A stretch of 7,814 nt of DNA from Candidatus Bipolaricaulota bacterium (GCA_021163465.1 JAGGWU010000020.1:1-7814); one strand, 5' to 3'; positions 1 through 6,657 are shown, counted from the first letter of the stretch. Program-made: numbers and translations. The notes: generated from the letters alone by a model not told the origin.

Positions 1-351
1 ATCGCCTGTGCCGACCGGGTGCTCATGTTGGAATATGCGATTTATTCGGTCATCTCTCCCGAGGGGGCTGCGGCCATCTTGTGGAAGGACCAGAAGGCCG
101 TCCCGAAAGCGGCCGAAGCCCTGGGCCTCTCCGCCCCCAAGCTCAAGGAGCTCGGGGTTATCGACGAAGTGCTGCCCGAACCCCTGGGAGGCGCCCACTC
201 CGACCCTCAGGCCACCGCGGCCACGATCCGCGCCGCCCTGGAAAAGCACCTGGCCGAGCTCTCCTCTCTCCCCCTGGACAAGCTCCTTCAACTTCGGTAC
301 AAACGTTATCGCGATGCGGGAAGCTACCGCGAGCTCGAAGGCCGGTCCTAG
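1..351 (+). CDS. accA: Acetyl-CoA carboxylase carboxyltransferase alpha subunit, C-terminal part (5' end outside window)
   Basis: This is the last 116 codons of AccA. AccA pairs with AccD to move the carboxyl group from carboxybiotin to acetyl-CoA, making malonyl-CoA, the first committed step of fatty-acid synthesis in the cytoplasm. The frame is open from base 1. It shows the family's C-terminal signature: DRVLMLEYAIYSVISPEG, then AAILWKD, then the EALGLSAPKLKELGVIDEV stretch and PEPLGGAH, ending with an LxQRYxxYR-like tail (LLQLRYKRYR). The natural stop is TAG at 349-351, where AccA proteins usually end. The GTG at 19 is internal, not a start, because homology continues upstream to the window edge. 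The last 38 bases overlap the start of the Crp/Fnr gene, so it probably heads or belongs to the forward operon. No internal defect is visible. Confidence 0.95.
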   Translation: MACADRVLMLEYAIYSVISPEGAAAILWKDQKAVPKAAEALGLSAPKLKELGVIDEVLPEPLGGAHSDPQATAATIRAALEKHLAELSSLPLDKLLQLRYKRYRDAGSYRELEGRS

Positions 352-1063
352 GTGCAGGGGCTGTGCGGTCGGGTGTTCCTATGTGTTCGAGGGCCTTTCC
401 CCTGAGGCTTGGGAGGAGTTGCGGTCCCTGATGCGTCCGCTGGAGCTTGCGGCTGGGGAGACCGTCTTCCACGAAGGCATGCCTTCGTTCGGCCTTTACA
501 TCCTATGTGAGGGGAAGATCAAAGTCGCCAAGCACACCCGCGGGGGACATTCCCAGATCTTGAAGCTTTTGGGACCGGGCGAGATCCTGGGGGAGAAGAC
601 CCTCTTCGACGGGGAGACCTACACCTGTTACGCCAAGACCTTAGAGCCCTCGCGCCTCAAGTTCATCCCCAGGGATGATTTCCTCGCCTTCGTGCGCCGC
701 CATCCCGAAGTAGCGATACGGCTGGTGGAGAAGCTCGCCCGGGAGCTCAAGGCATTCGGAGACAAGCTGGTGGAGATCGCGTCCCGGTCCGCCAAGGAGC
801 GGGTGGCCCGGGTGCTTTTGGAGCTCGCCCGGGCCTTCGGCAAGAAGACCCCGGAAGGCCTGGACATAGGGCTTGAGCTCCAGCGGGCCGAGCTCGCCGA
901 GATGGCCAGCATCTCCACCGAGACCGCGATCCGGATCCTTTCCGAGCTCTCGGACCGGGGAATCGTTGCCCTGCGGGGACACCGCATCATCATCAGAAAG
1001 CCCGACTCCCTGCGGGCGATGGCGCATCCCTTCAGGACCTATCTGCGGGAAAACCTCCTTTAA
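314..1063 (+). CDS. Crp/Fnr-family transcriptional regulator with N-terminal cysteine cluster
   Basis: This 249-residue protein has the Crp/Fnr layout. An N-terminal jelly-roll sensor domain (about 25-130) contains the GETVFHEG and LGPGEILGE turns. A long dimerisation helix follows (about 131-172), then a winged helix-turn-helix (about 185-228). The recognition helix STETAIRIL keeps E203 and R207, equivalent to the Glu and Arg that contact DNA in CRP and FNR. The Arg-Ser pair of the cAMP phosphate-binding cassette is absent (FDGETYTCYAK instead), so canonical cAMP binding is unlikely. The N-terminus has C14-x2-C17-x3-C21, and C105 lies in the sensor domain. This resembles the FNR iron-sulfur ligands but with different spacing. 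The ATG at 314 was chosen because it keeps the cysteines, although no Shine-Dalgarno is seen. The next in-frame candidate, GTG at 383, would remove them. The gene overlaps accA by 38 bases and ends 2 bases before the hydrogenase protease gene. Confidence 0.88.
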   Translation: MREATASSKAGPRCRGCAVGCSYVFEGLSPEAWEELRSLMRPLELAAGETVFHEGMPSFGLYILCEGKIKVAKHTRGGHSQILKLLGPGEILGEKTLFDGETYTCYAKTLEPSRLKFIPRDDFLAFVRRHPEVAIRLVEKLARELKAFGDKLVEIASRSAKERVARVLLELARAFGKKTPEGLDIGLELQRAELAEMASISTETAIRILSELSDRGIVALRGHRIIIRKPDSLRAMAHPFRTYLRENLL

Positions 1064-1065
1064 GG

Positions 1066-1521
1066 GTGAAGGTCCTTTTGGGTATTGGGAACCCCTTGGC
1101 CCGCGATGACGGGGTGGGGGTGTGGGTGGCGGAGAATTTCCGCAAAAAGGGGTGGTTTTCCTTTCCGGCAAGACAGGCTCCGGAGAACGTCATCGGAAAA
1201 ATCGCCCGTATTCGCCCTGTGCTTCTGGTGGCGGTGGATGCGGTAGAGATGGGCCTTGAACCCGGGGAGTTCCGCCGGCTCCTTCCCGAAAGGGACCGGG
1301 GATTATGGGGCTCGACCCATTCGCTTCCGCTTTGGGCCCTGCTCAAAAGGTGTGTTCCCCCTTCAGGCACGATCGTCTTTTTGGGGATACAGCCCAAGGA
1401 TCTTTCCCTCGGGGAAGGCCTCTCCCCGGAGGTGGAGGCCGGGGCAAGGAGGCTCCTCCGACTGCTCCTCCGGGAGGAGCTGAACGCGATCCCCCAATTG
1501 GAACCCGAGGAGGGCGAATGA
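1066..1521 (+). CDS. hycI: [NiFe] hydrogenase maturation endopeptidase, HycI type (peptidase family M52)
   Basis: This 151-residue cytoplasmic protease would clip the C-terminal extension of a [NiFe] hydrogenase large subunit after nickel insertion, the last step of active-site assembly. It begins with the family motif LLGIGNPLARDDGVG. By comparison with E. coli HycI and HybD, the nickel-sensing residues are D15 (in RDDG), D58 (in AVDAVEMGLEPGEF) and H85 (in STHSLPL). The APEN segment at 38-41, the MGLEPGE segment and FLGIQP at 105-110 place it nearer HycI (formate hydrogenlyase or Ech-type) than HyaD/HybD. Length is normal for HycI. The start is GTG, with no well-spaced Shine-Dalgarno, 2 bases after the regulator's stop, so translation probably depends on coupling. 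Its stop overlaps the next ATG (ATGA). No hydrogenase structural gene lies in the window, so its substrate is encoded elsewhere. Confidence 0.92.
   Translation: MKVLLGIGNPLARDDGVGVWVAENFRKKGWFSFPARQAPENVIGKIARIRPVLLVAVDAVEMGLEPGEFRRLLPERDRGLWGSTHSLPLWALLKRCVPPSGTIVFLGIQPKDLSLGEGLSPEVEAGARRLLRLLLREELNAIPQLEPEEGE
1508..1513 (+). promoter_or_regulatory. Shine-Dalgarno deciding the start of the DUF922 protein
   Basis: AGGAGG lies 4 bases before the ATG at 1518, inside the last codons of hycI. It fixes the start at the signal peptide rather than at any earlier in-frame codon. Confidence 0.7.
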
Positions 1522-2435
1522 AGAAAACCTTCACCCTTTTGGCCCTTGTGGTCTCGCTGGCGGTCCTGGGGCATGGGGGCACCCTTGAGCTCGCGGTCCG
1601 CGCCCAAGGGCCACAGGGCGTTTGTAATCAGGTGGGGCCGGGGCTTTACCGCTGCAGCTTGGTGCCCGAGGCAGAGACGGTCCTTTACCTTTCCACGCGG
1701 GTGGATCCGAAAGAGGGCGTAAGTATCTGGGCTGAAGGCCTTCCCCCTTGGGCCCGGTTCAAGACCGCCCGCGGATACGGCGGGGCCAGGGCGAGGTGTG
1801 ATCTCTTCCCTCCAGCAGGCGTGCCCCCGATAAAGGTCACCTTCCGGGCAGCCACGGCCTCTGGGCTTTCCGCTTCCCTGGTCCTCCAGCTCGTCCCTGC
1901 CTTTGCTGATCCCGGGGCTTCCGTCGTTCCACCGACGGGAAGATACCAACTGGATTGGGACGATTTTCGCGGAGCCCCTCCGAAAGCTCCGGGGGACGCT
2001 GTGGCACAGATCGTGTACGAACTGGGTTTCCGCTACGCCTGTGAAGCCCTCCCCACCGCCGGGGGGTTCGTCGCTTCCCTCACCGGGGTCGAGGTGCGGC
2101 TACGGGTGCGGCGGGATCTTTCGTGGGTTTATCCCTGGGCCCGGACCCCGGAGGTCCTGCGTCATGAGCAGGGCCATCTCGATATCGCCGAGGTCTATCG
2201 GCGGCTCCTTTTGGAGACGCTTCGCGGCCTGCGTGTGGAAGGAAGGACGCCCGGGGAAGCGATTTCGCTACTTGGGGAGCGCGCTCGAGAGATCTTCCGC
2301 GTGGTGAAGGAGCGGATGGACAGGGCCCAGTCGCTATACGATTCCGCCACAGCCCACGGGAAGGACCTCTCGGCGCAGCACGAGTGGGAGCGCAAGATAG
2401 CCTTGTGGCTCCGAGATCCCGCCCTAGCCCCCTGA
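1518..2435 (+). CDS. Secreted DUF922-family putative zinc-dependent protease
   Basis: This 305-residue protein begins with a Sec signal peptide (MKKT, hydrophobic core about 5-19), so it should act outside the cytoplasmic membrane. Residues about 25-130 form a beta-rich region of uncertain fold, perhaps Ig-like, with cysteines at 36, 46 and 94. The C-terminal half matches DUF922, described as a predicted secreted Zn-dependent protease family. It has LDWDDFRGAPP (145-155), then LRHEQGHLDIAEVY (214-227) with the zinc-binding-like H216-E-x-x-H220 and D222, then YDSATAHG (274-281) and W290. HExxH fits a metallopeptidase, but activity and substrate are inferred. The ATG at 1518 is supported by AGGAGG at 1508-1513 (4-base spacer), the ATGA overlap with hycI, and the signal peptide beginning exactly there. 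The 3' end overlaps convergent dsbD by 12 bases. Why it sits in an operon with a hydrogenase protease is unknown. Confidence 0.85.
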   Translation: MKKTFTLLALVVSLAVLGHGGTLELAVRAQGPQGVCNQVGPGLYRCSLVPEAETVLYLSTRVDPKEGVSIWAEGLPPWARFKTARGYGGARARCDLFPPAGVPPIKVTFRAATASGLSASLVLQLVPAFADPGASVVPPTGRYQLDWDDFRGAPPKAPGDAVAQIVYELGFRYACEALPTAGGFVASLTGVEVRLRVRRDLSWVYPWARTPEVLRHEQGHLDIAEVYRRLLLETLRGLRVEGRTPGEAISLLGERAREIFRVVKERMDRAQSLYDSATAHGKDLSAQHEWERKIALWLRDPALAP

Positions 2436-4166
2436 AAGCCCCAGGGCCTCCCGAAGCGCCCGCTCCAGGCGATCCGGCTCGATGTAGCCTCCGTGCCGCA
2501 GGAGCTCCTCGCCGGTGGGCGAAAGCAAAAGCAAATAAGGTACCCCCATTACACCGTATCTTTTCCGGATGGCGTCGTTTATGGGGCTGTAAACCGTGAG
2601 GTCCACCTTCACCGGTGTGATCCCCGTGGAATCGAAAAAGGACAGGAAGCTTTTGTCCTCGAAGGTGACCGATTCAAGCTTGTGGCAGTAAACGCACCAG
2701 TCGGCGGTAAAGAAAAGGAGCACCGGTTTCCCCGCTTTGAGGAGGGCGGGATCGTATTCCTCCCAAGAGATGCCCACCCCGGTCTCCGCGGGGGCGTGGA
2801 CGGCGGGGGCGAGGAAAAGCACCGCGGCGGCGATCCCCGCCGCCCCCACCAATCCCCGCACTAACCTGAAGGCATATCCCCCGCGGCTCCGCTGGAGCAC
2901 CCCCAGGTAGACGGCCCCCGAAAGGGCGAGAGCAGCAACAAGCCAGGGGAAGATCGCCCCGGGGATGAAGGGGGACACGAAGTAGAGGGCGAGCCCCAAA
3001 AGCACAAATCCCAGTAGCCTCTCCACCCACACCGTCCAGGCCCCTGTCCTGGGGAGGCGGGTGAGCCGCTGGGAGAAGAGGGCGAGGAGCACATAAGGGG
3101 ACCCAAGGCCCAGGGAAAGGGCGAAAAACAGGACGAATCCCAGGCCCACATCCTGGGTAACCCCCACATAAGAGAGGAGGGCCAGCGTGGCCGGTCCCAC
3201 ACATGGGGCGGCCACCACCCCGGCGAACGCCCCCATGAGGAATGCCCCTATCGGCCCACCTCGCCCCCCCTTGGGGAGCCTCCGGGTGAGGAAGGTCGGC
3301 GCACGCAGGTGATACACGCCGAAGAAGCTGAGGGCCATGGCCACCATCACGCCCGCGGCGATCCCCCACACCCACGGCCGCTGGAGGGCCTCCCCGAACA
3401 GCCTCCCCGTGGCCGCGGCCAAAACCCCGAGGCCGGAGTAAACGGTCGCCAAGCCCAAAAGGTAAAGGAGGGCCATCACGAGGGTCTCCCTCGTCCGTCC
3501 CCGCACGCCCCCGAAGTAGGCTACGGTGATGGGCACCATGGGATAGACACAGGGGGTGAGGTTTAATCCTAACCCCAAGAGAAAAACACCGAGCAATGCC
3601 AAAAAGAGCCCCCGTTCCCGGACCAGACGCCCGATGGGGTTCTCCTCCGCCGGCTCTCCTCGGCCCCCGATACCGGGGGAGACGGCGGAGGGCGTGGCTT
3701 CCTCCACGATCTTTATCCTCGCCTGGAAAGGTTTCTCTGCCGGGGGGAGGCATATGTCGCCGCTGCAGGCCTGGTACTTCACCACGCCCTCGATGAAGGC
3801 TTCGGTAAGCGGGGAATTGGGAGCGGCGGAGATGGGAATTTCCACGGAGATCTTCCCGCTGTAGAGCAGAAGCTTTTGTCCAAGGACCCCGTCCTGTTGG
3901 GGCTCGGGGAACTTCACCTCGCCGGCCTTCAGATATTCGGGAAGCCGCAGCTCCACCTGCAGGGGGATGAGGAACCCCGGGGATCCGGGGGCGTTCACGT
4001 GCCAGTCGGGTTCTATGTCTATCGCGATTACGAGGGCCGAGGTCCCACCCCGGGGTACCTCCAAGGTCTCGGGGATCTCCAAGGAGACCACCGAACCGGG
4101 GTCCACCCCTTGCCCCAGGGCGAGGGCGGGGACCATAAGCAAAACGATCAAAACCAAGCGAGTCAC
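2424..4166 (-). CDS. dsbD: Thiol:disulfide interchange protein DsbD (full three-domain form)
   Basis: DsbD carries reducing electrons from cytoplasmic thioredoxin across the membrane to periplasmic or extracytoplasmic disulfide isomerases and cytochrome c maturation factors. All three redox pairs are visible in this 580-residue protein. The N-terminal alpha domain, after a signal peptide (about 1-18), has C134 and C139 in YQACSGDICLPP. The membrane beta domain has C206 in LNLTPCVYPMVP and C322 in VVAAPCVGPATL. The C-terminal thioredoxin-like gamma domain has C491-V-Y-C494 in FFTADWCVYCHKLE. I count eight likely membrane segments between about 187 and 456. Length matches full DsbD rather than the short CcdA form. 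The GTG start at 4164-4166 is backed by AAGGAGG with a 6-base spacer and by the signal peptide. The stop lies inside the end of the convergent DUF922 gene. No defect is seen. Confidence 0.95.
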   Translation of the reverse strand: MTRLVLIVLLMVPALALGQGVDPGSVVSLEIPETLEVPRGGTSALVIAIDIEPDWHVNAPGSPGFLIPLQVELRLPEYLKAGEVKFPEPQQDGVLGQKLLLYSGKISVEIPISAAPNSPLTEAFIEGVVKYQACSGDICLPPAEKPFQARIKIVEEATPSAVSPGIGGRGEPAEENPIGRLVRERGLFLALLGVFLLGLGLNLTPCVYPMVPITVAYFGGVRGRTRETLVMALLYLLGLATVYSGLGVLAAATGRLFGEALQRPWVWGIAAGVMVAMALSFFGVYHLRAPTFLTRRLPKGGRGGPIGAFLMGAFAGVVAAPCVGPATLALLSYVGVTQDVGLGFVLFFALSLGLGSPYVLLALFSQRLTRLPRTGAWTVWVERLLGFVLLGLALYFVSPFIPGAIFPWLVAALALSGAVYLGVLQRSRGGYAFRLVRGLVGAAGIAAAVLFLAPAVHAPAETGVGISWEEYDPALLKAGKPVLLFFTADWCVYCHKLESVTFEDKSFLSFFDSTGITPVKVDLTVYSPINDAIRKRYGVMGVPYLLLLSPTGEELLRHGGYIEPDRLERALREALGLSGG

Positions 4167-4172
4167 CCACTG

Positions 4173-4179
4173 CCTCCTT
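4173..4179 (-). promoter_or_regulatory. Strong Shine-Dalgarno of dsbD
   Basis: On the reverse strand AAGGAGG is followed by a 6-base spacer and the GTG start at 4166. This near-perfect site supports a GTG start for dsbD. Confidence 0.75.
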
Positions 4180-4180
4180 G

Positions 4181-4198
4181 CTTAAAGAACCTTTTAAG
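4181..4198. repeat. Perfect 6-base inverted repeat in the dsbD leader
   Basis: CTTAAA and TTTAAG arms flank a 6-base centre (GAACCT on the plus strand), immediately upstream of the dsbD Shine-Dalgarno. It is AT-rich in a GC-rich region and has dyad symmetry, so it could be an operator or a small leader hairpin. No regulator can be assigned, and chance is possible for such short arms. Confidence 0.4.
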
Positions 4199-4209
4199 TA
4201 TCGGCCGTT

Positions 4210-4215
4210 ATTTTA
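4210..4215 (-). promoter_or_regulatory. Weak -10-like box upstream of dsbD
   Basis: On the reverse strand TAAAAT (5 of 6 matches to TATAAT) follows the stop of the broken small gene and precedes the inverted repeat. No convincing -35 box lies at the usual distance, so dsbD may have its own promoter here or may be read from upstream. Confidence 0.25.
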
Positions 4216-4674
4216 TCACGCTGGGTTGCGCGTGCACCGCCCGACGTAGTGGAGCCACTGGTCCACCGCGGATCTCGCCTCGGCGGCCGAGAAGCGCTTC
4301 ACGTGGACCAACCACTTGGCGAGCCCCAACGCGCTCCGCACCACAAACCTTTTCCAGTTCCCGTTCCTCCCCTCGACAGCAAGTAAGGATGGAAGCATGG
4401 CCACATGGAGGGACGGGCAGCTCGGCCAGTGCCTGCCTGAGGAGAACCGCTTCTTGAGGAGCAAGGGTTATCAAATTGTACCATGAGATAAACCGCTTTA
4501 CGTTCCACAGCGAAATGGGAATCCCGTAAGTAGTTTGGGTGCCGGGAAAGGGATGAGCTGGACGTAAAGTTCCCGCAAGAGCTCGGTAGCCGCTGGGTCC
4601 TCACACGACAACTCCGCAGCGCCGCCGATGGCGAAGCAAAGGACCAACGCCCCAACGAGGACCGCGTTCTTCAC
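4216..4674 (-). pseudogene. Small secreted cysteine-containing protein gene broken by two compensating frameshifts
   Basis: I do not recognise the family with certainty. On the reverse strand a GTG at 4672-4674 sits behind a strong Shine-Dalgarno and opens a signal peptide (MKNAVLVGALVLCFAIGGAA). The intact frame ends at TAA 4498. The protein character moves to a second frame at about 4549 (TTYGIPISLWNVKRFISWYN, then LAPQEAVLLRQALAELPVPP and CGHASILTCC). It returns to the first frame near 4345 (VVRSALGLAKWLVHVKRF, then SAAEARSAVDQWLHYVGR), ending at TGA 4216-4218. Restoring one base near 4549, in the C-run before TTT, and removing one near 4345, in a TTT run, gives one protein of about 152 residues. 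It would have a signal peptide, an amphipathic helical body and cysteines at C24, in PPC and TCC, and near the end. Either the gene is decaying or the sequence carries two homopolymer errors. It precedes dsbD on the same strand. Confidence 0.6.
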
Positions 4675-4679
4675 TCTTT

Positions 4680-4685
4680 CCTCCT
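4680..4685 (-). promoter_or_regulatory. Shine-Dalgarno of the broken small secreted gene
   Basis: On the reverse strand AGGAGG lies 5 bases before the GTG at 4674. Its quality shows that a real gene starts here, although the frame breaks about 125 bases later. Confidence 0.65.
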
Positions 4686-4720
4686 CTGTGCCGCATCGAG
4701 TTAGGATTGTGATGATTGTT

Positions 4721-4748
4721 ACTTTAACACGTGTAGAGCTTGAGTAAA
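4721..4748 (-). promoter_or_regulatory. Candidate sigma-70-type promoter for the small secreted gene
   Basis: On the reverse strand TTTACT (4743-4748, 4 of 6 to TTGACA) and TAAAGT (4721-4726, 4 of 6 to TATAAT) are separated by 16 bases. They lie in the 117-base gap after the purine nucleoside phosphorylase gene. The spacer contains the 8-base palindrome ACACGTGT (4727-4734). The gap is visibly richer in A and T than the flanking genes. The match is only moderate. Confidence 0.35.
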
Positions 4749-4791
4749 GCCTGGGGAGAATCTGTGGAAGCTCGGGCACAGGGGCTGAGTA

Positions 4792-5601
4792 TTAGACCGG
4801 AAGCCGCGGGATAAGCGCCCGCAAAAGGCGGCCAAGCTCCGCCGCCTTCCTCTTTCCGATCTCCAGCACCTCCTCGTGGGAGAGGGGGTGTTTGGCGATC
4901 CCCGCCGCGAGGTTGGTCACACAGGAGATGGCCAGTACCCGAACCCCTGCGTGCCGGGCGGCGATCACCTCGGGCACGGTGGACATCCCCACGAGGTCCG
5001 CCCCCAGGGCCCGGAACGCCTTGATCTCGGCCGGGGTCTCGTAGCTCGGCCCCATGGTGGCGAGGTAAACCCCTTCCCGCAGCTCGATCCCGAGCCCCCG
5101 TGCTACATCATGAGCGATCCGACGAAGCTCCGGATCGTAGACACGGGTCATGTCCGGGAACCGGGGGCCGAGTTCGTCCAGATTAGGACCCCGCAGGGGG
5201 TTGAACCCCAGCATATTTATGTGGTCCCGGATGAGGACCAGATCCCCCGGGGCGAGACCCTCGGCGATCCCGCCGGAGGCGTTGGTGAGGACGAGGACCT
5301 TCGCCCCCAGGAGGGCATAAGTTCGCACCGGGAACACGATCTCCTCGGGGGAGTAACCCTCGTAGTAGTGGAGCCTGCCCCGCTGGACGAGGACCTCCAC
5401 GTTCTCCAACTTCCCCACCGCGATCTCTCCTTTGTGCCCCGGAGCGGTGGGGCGCGGGAACCCCGGGACATCGGCGAACGAAACGGCCTGCTCGTCCTCA
5501 AGCGGCAGGACGTCCCCGAGTCCCGAGCCAAGCACCACCGCTACCTTGGGCTCCCCCAGCTTCCGCAGGAAACCGGCCGCTTCCCTCAGCGATTCCGTCA
5601 T
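4792..5601 (-). CDS. punA: Purine nucleoside phosphorylase, trimeric type (inosine/guanosine)
   Basis: This 269-residue cytosolic enzyme splits purine (deoxy)nucleosides with phosphate into base and (deoxy)ribose-1-phosphate in purine salvage. It matches the trimeric PNP family along its length. Phosphate-site residues by alignment to human PNP are S26 (LGSGLG), H56 (APGHKGEI), R76 and H78 (RGRLHYYEGY), and S207 (GMSTVPEV). Purine-site residues are Y187-E188 in GPSYETPAE and N230 in SCVTN; this Asn marks 6-oxopurine PNPs and separates them from methylthioadenosine phosphorylases. H242, in the SHEEV segment, corresponds to human H257. The ATG start overlaps the disA stop as ATGA, with GGGAGG 9 bases upstream, so it should be translationally coupled to disA. 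It is the last gene of the radA-disA operon. No clear terminator follows its stop. Confidence 0.93.
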   Translation of the reverse strand: MTESLREAAGFLRKLGEPKVAVVLGSGLGDVLPLEDEQAVSFADVPGFPRPTAPGHKGEIAVGKLENVEVLVQRGRLHYYEGYSPEEIVFPVRTYALLGAKVLVLTNASGGIAEGLAPGDLVLIRDHINMLGFNPLRGPNLDELGPRFPDMTRVYDPELRRIAHDVARGLGIELREGVYLATMGPSYETPAEIKAFRALGADLVGMSTVPEVIAARHAGVRVLAISCVTNLAAGIAKHPLSHEEVLEIGKRKAAELGRLLRALIPRLPV

Positions 5602-6656
5602 CGCTCAAGACCTCCCGAGACGTAGCGGTTTCTTAAACGGGCGAGGCCCGATTTTATCGCCCGGGCGCGGGTCTCGGCGATCCCCTTGATACGTTGGAGC
5701 TGCCTGCGGTTGGCGCGCTCGATCTGGTCCAGGCTGCCCAACTCCTCCACCAACCGCTCGATGATGGACGGCGGGAGCCGCGGGATCTTCGATAGCAGCC
5801 GAAACCCCCGCGAGGGAACCGGCGACTCGAGCTCGTCCTCCGAATAACCCAGGGTCTTCAAGATCACCTCCGGGACAAGGACCTCCTCGGGATCCAGGGC
5901 CAGGATCTCCCCGATCACCTCCTCCACCGGCCGGTCCTGGGACTTGCGGAAGTCCAGGACCACCAACTTCAGCGTCTCCTGCACGCCCCGCATCAGCCCC
6001 CGGAGCTGGTGCTTCAGGAGCTTGCCCTCCTTCCCAAGCTCCACGAAGAGGTCCTTGAGCTCCTCCTCCAGGTGGATCATCTGGACGGCCTTCTGTACCA
6101 CCATGGCCACGTGGTCCAGGGGGACCTTGCGCTCGAACTCCATAGGGGCGAGCTCCGTCAGGAGCTCGTGCAGTTCCCGGCGGTAGCGATCCAGGATGAG
6201 GAGCGCCTGGGATGCCTGGGAGGAGAGGGCCAAGGGGTCCTTGAGCTCGTACCGCCAGGATTTGTAGTAGATGGTGATCTTTTTCCGCTCCTCCGAGATG
6301 GCGATCACCGGACGCTCGATCTGCTTGGCGGTTTGCTCCGCCACCCGGTGGCGGGTCCCCGTCTCGGCGGAAGGGATGTTAGGGTCGGGAACGAGGTGGG
6401 CATTGGCGTAAAGGATCGTCTTCAAACCCTCGTCCACCACCACCGCGCGATCCATCTTGCAGAGCTCCGCCAGGGACTGGGGGGTAAACGGCGAGTTGAG
6501 CTCGAACCCCGCGGCGATGATGGGCGCCACCACCTCTCGGTCGGCGATCACCACCAGCCCCCCGGTGCCGAGCTGCACCACCCGGTCCAACGCCTCCCGC
6601 AACGGCGTCCCGGGGGCGGTGCGTTCCAGGATCCTCCTGTACTCGTCCCGTGTCAT
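5598..6656 (-). CDS. disA: DNA integrity scanning protein DisA / diadenylate cyclase, with altered DGA motif
   Basis: DisA scans DNA for branched structures and joins two ATP molecules into c-di-AMP. This 352-residue protein aligns along its length with Thermotoga maritima DisA. It has the DAC domain (about 1-140), a helical spine (about 145-280) and a C-terminal helix-hairpin-helix DNA-binding domain (about 285-345, including LQRIKGIAETRARAIKSG). The RHR ATP-binding motif is intact at R102-H103-R104 within SAETGTRHRVAE, and YANAHLVPDPNIP is conserved. The catalytic DGA motif reads D69-R70-A71 (CKMDRAVVVDEG). The metal-binding Asp is kept but the Gly is Arg, from codon CGC, one base from GGC. 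The effect on activity is unknown. The ATG start comes one base after the radA stop (TGAGATG), and the stop overlaps the PNP start. RadA adjacency is known in other bacteria, where RadA binds DisA and restrains it. Confidence 0.95.
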   Translation of the reverse strand: MTRDEYRRILERTAPGTPLREALDRVVQLGTGGLVVIADREVVAPIIAAGFELNSPFTPQSLAELCKMDRAVVVDEGLKTILYANAHLVPDPNIPSAETGTRHRVAEQTAKQIERPVIAISEERKKITIYYKSWRYELKDPLALSSQASQALLILDRYRRELHELLTELAPMEFERKVPLDHVAMVVQKAVQMIHLEEELKDLFVELGKEGKLLKHQLRGLMRGVQETLKLVVLDFRKSQDRPVEEVIGEILALDPEEVLVPEVILKTLGYSEDELESPVPSRGFRLLSKIPRLPPSIIERLVEELGSLDQIERANRRQLQRIKGIAETRARAIKSGLARLRNRYVSGGLER

Positions 6657-6657
6657 C

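Noticed and set aside
1032..1949. 305-codon reverse-strand open frame opposite the hycI and DUF922 genes
   Set aside because: It has shadow-like composition and no recognisable motif, and the forward genes explain the region.
2430..2446. 5-base stem with 7-base loop (CCCTG/CAGGG) at the convergent gene ends, as a possible bidirectional terminator
   Set aside because: The stem is short, neither strand has a T-tract, and it lies in dsbD coding sequence. It is common in GC-rich DNA.
2674..4170. 498-codon reverse-strand open frame inside dsbD
   Set aside because: It is rich in Arg, Gly and Pro and lies out of frame with the clear DsbD protein. It is a GC-driven shadow.
4727..4734. 8-base palindrome ACACGTGT as a regulator site
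   Set aside because: It is too short to stand alone and has no second copy in the window. I noted it only as part of the candidate promoter spacer.
4753..4791. Imperfect inverted repeat after the phosphorylase stop as a terminator
   Set aside because: The arms pair only in short blocks with mismatches, and no T-run follows on the reverse strand.
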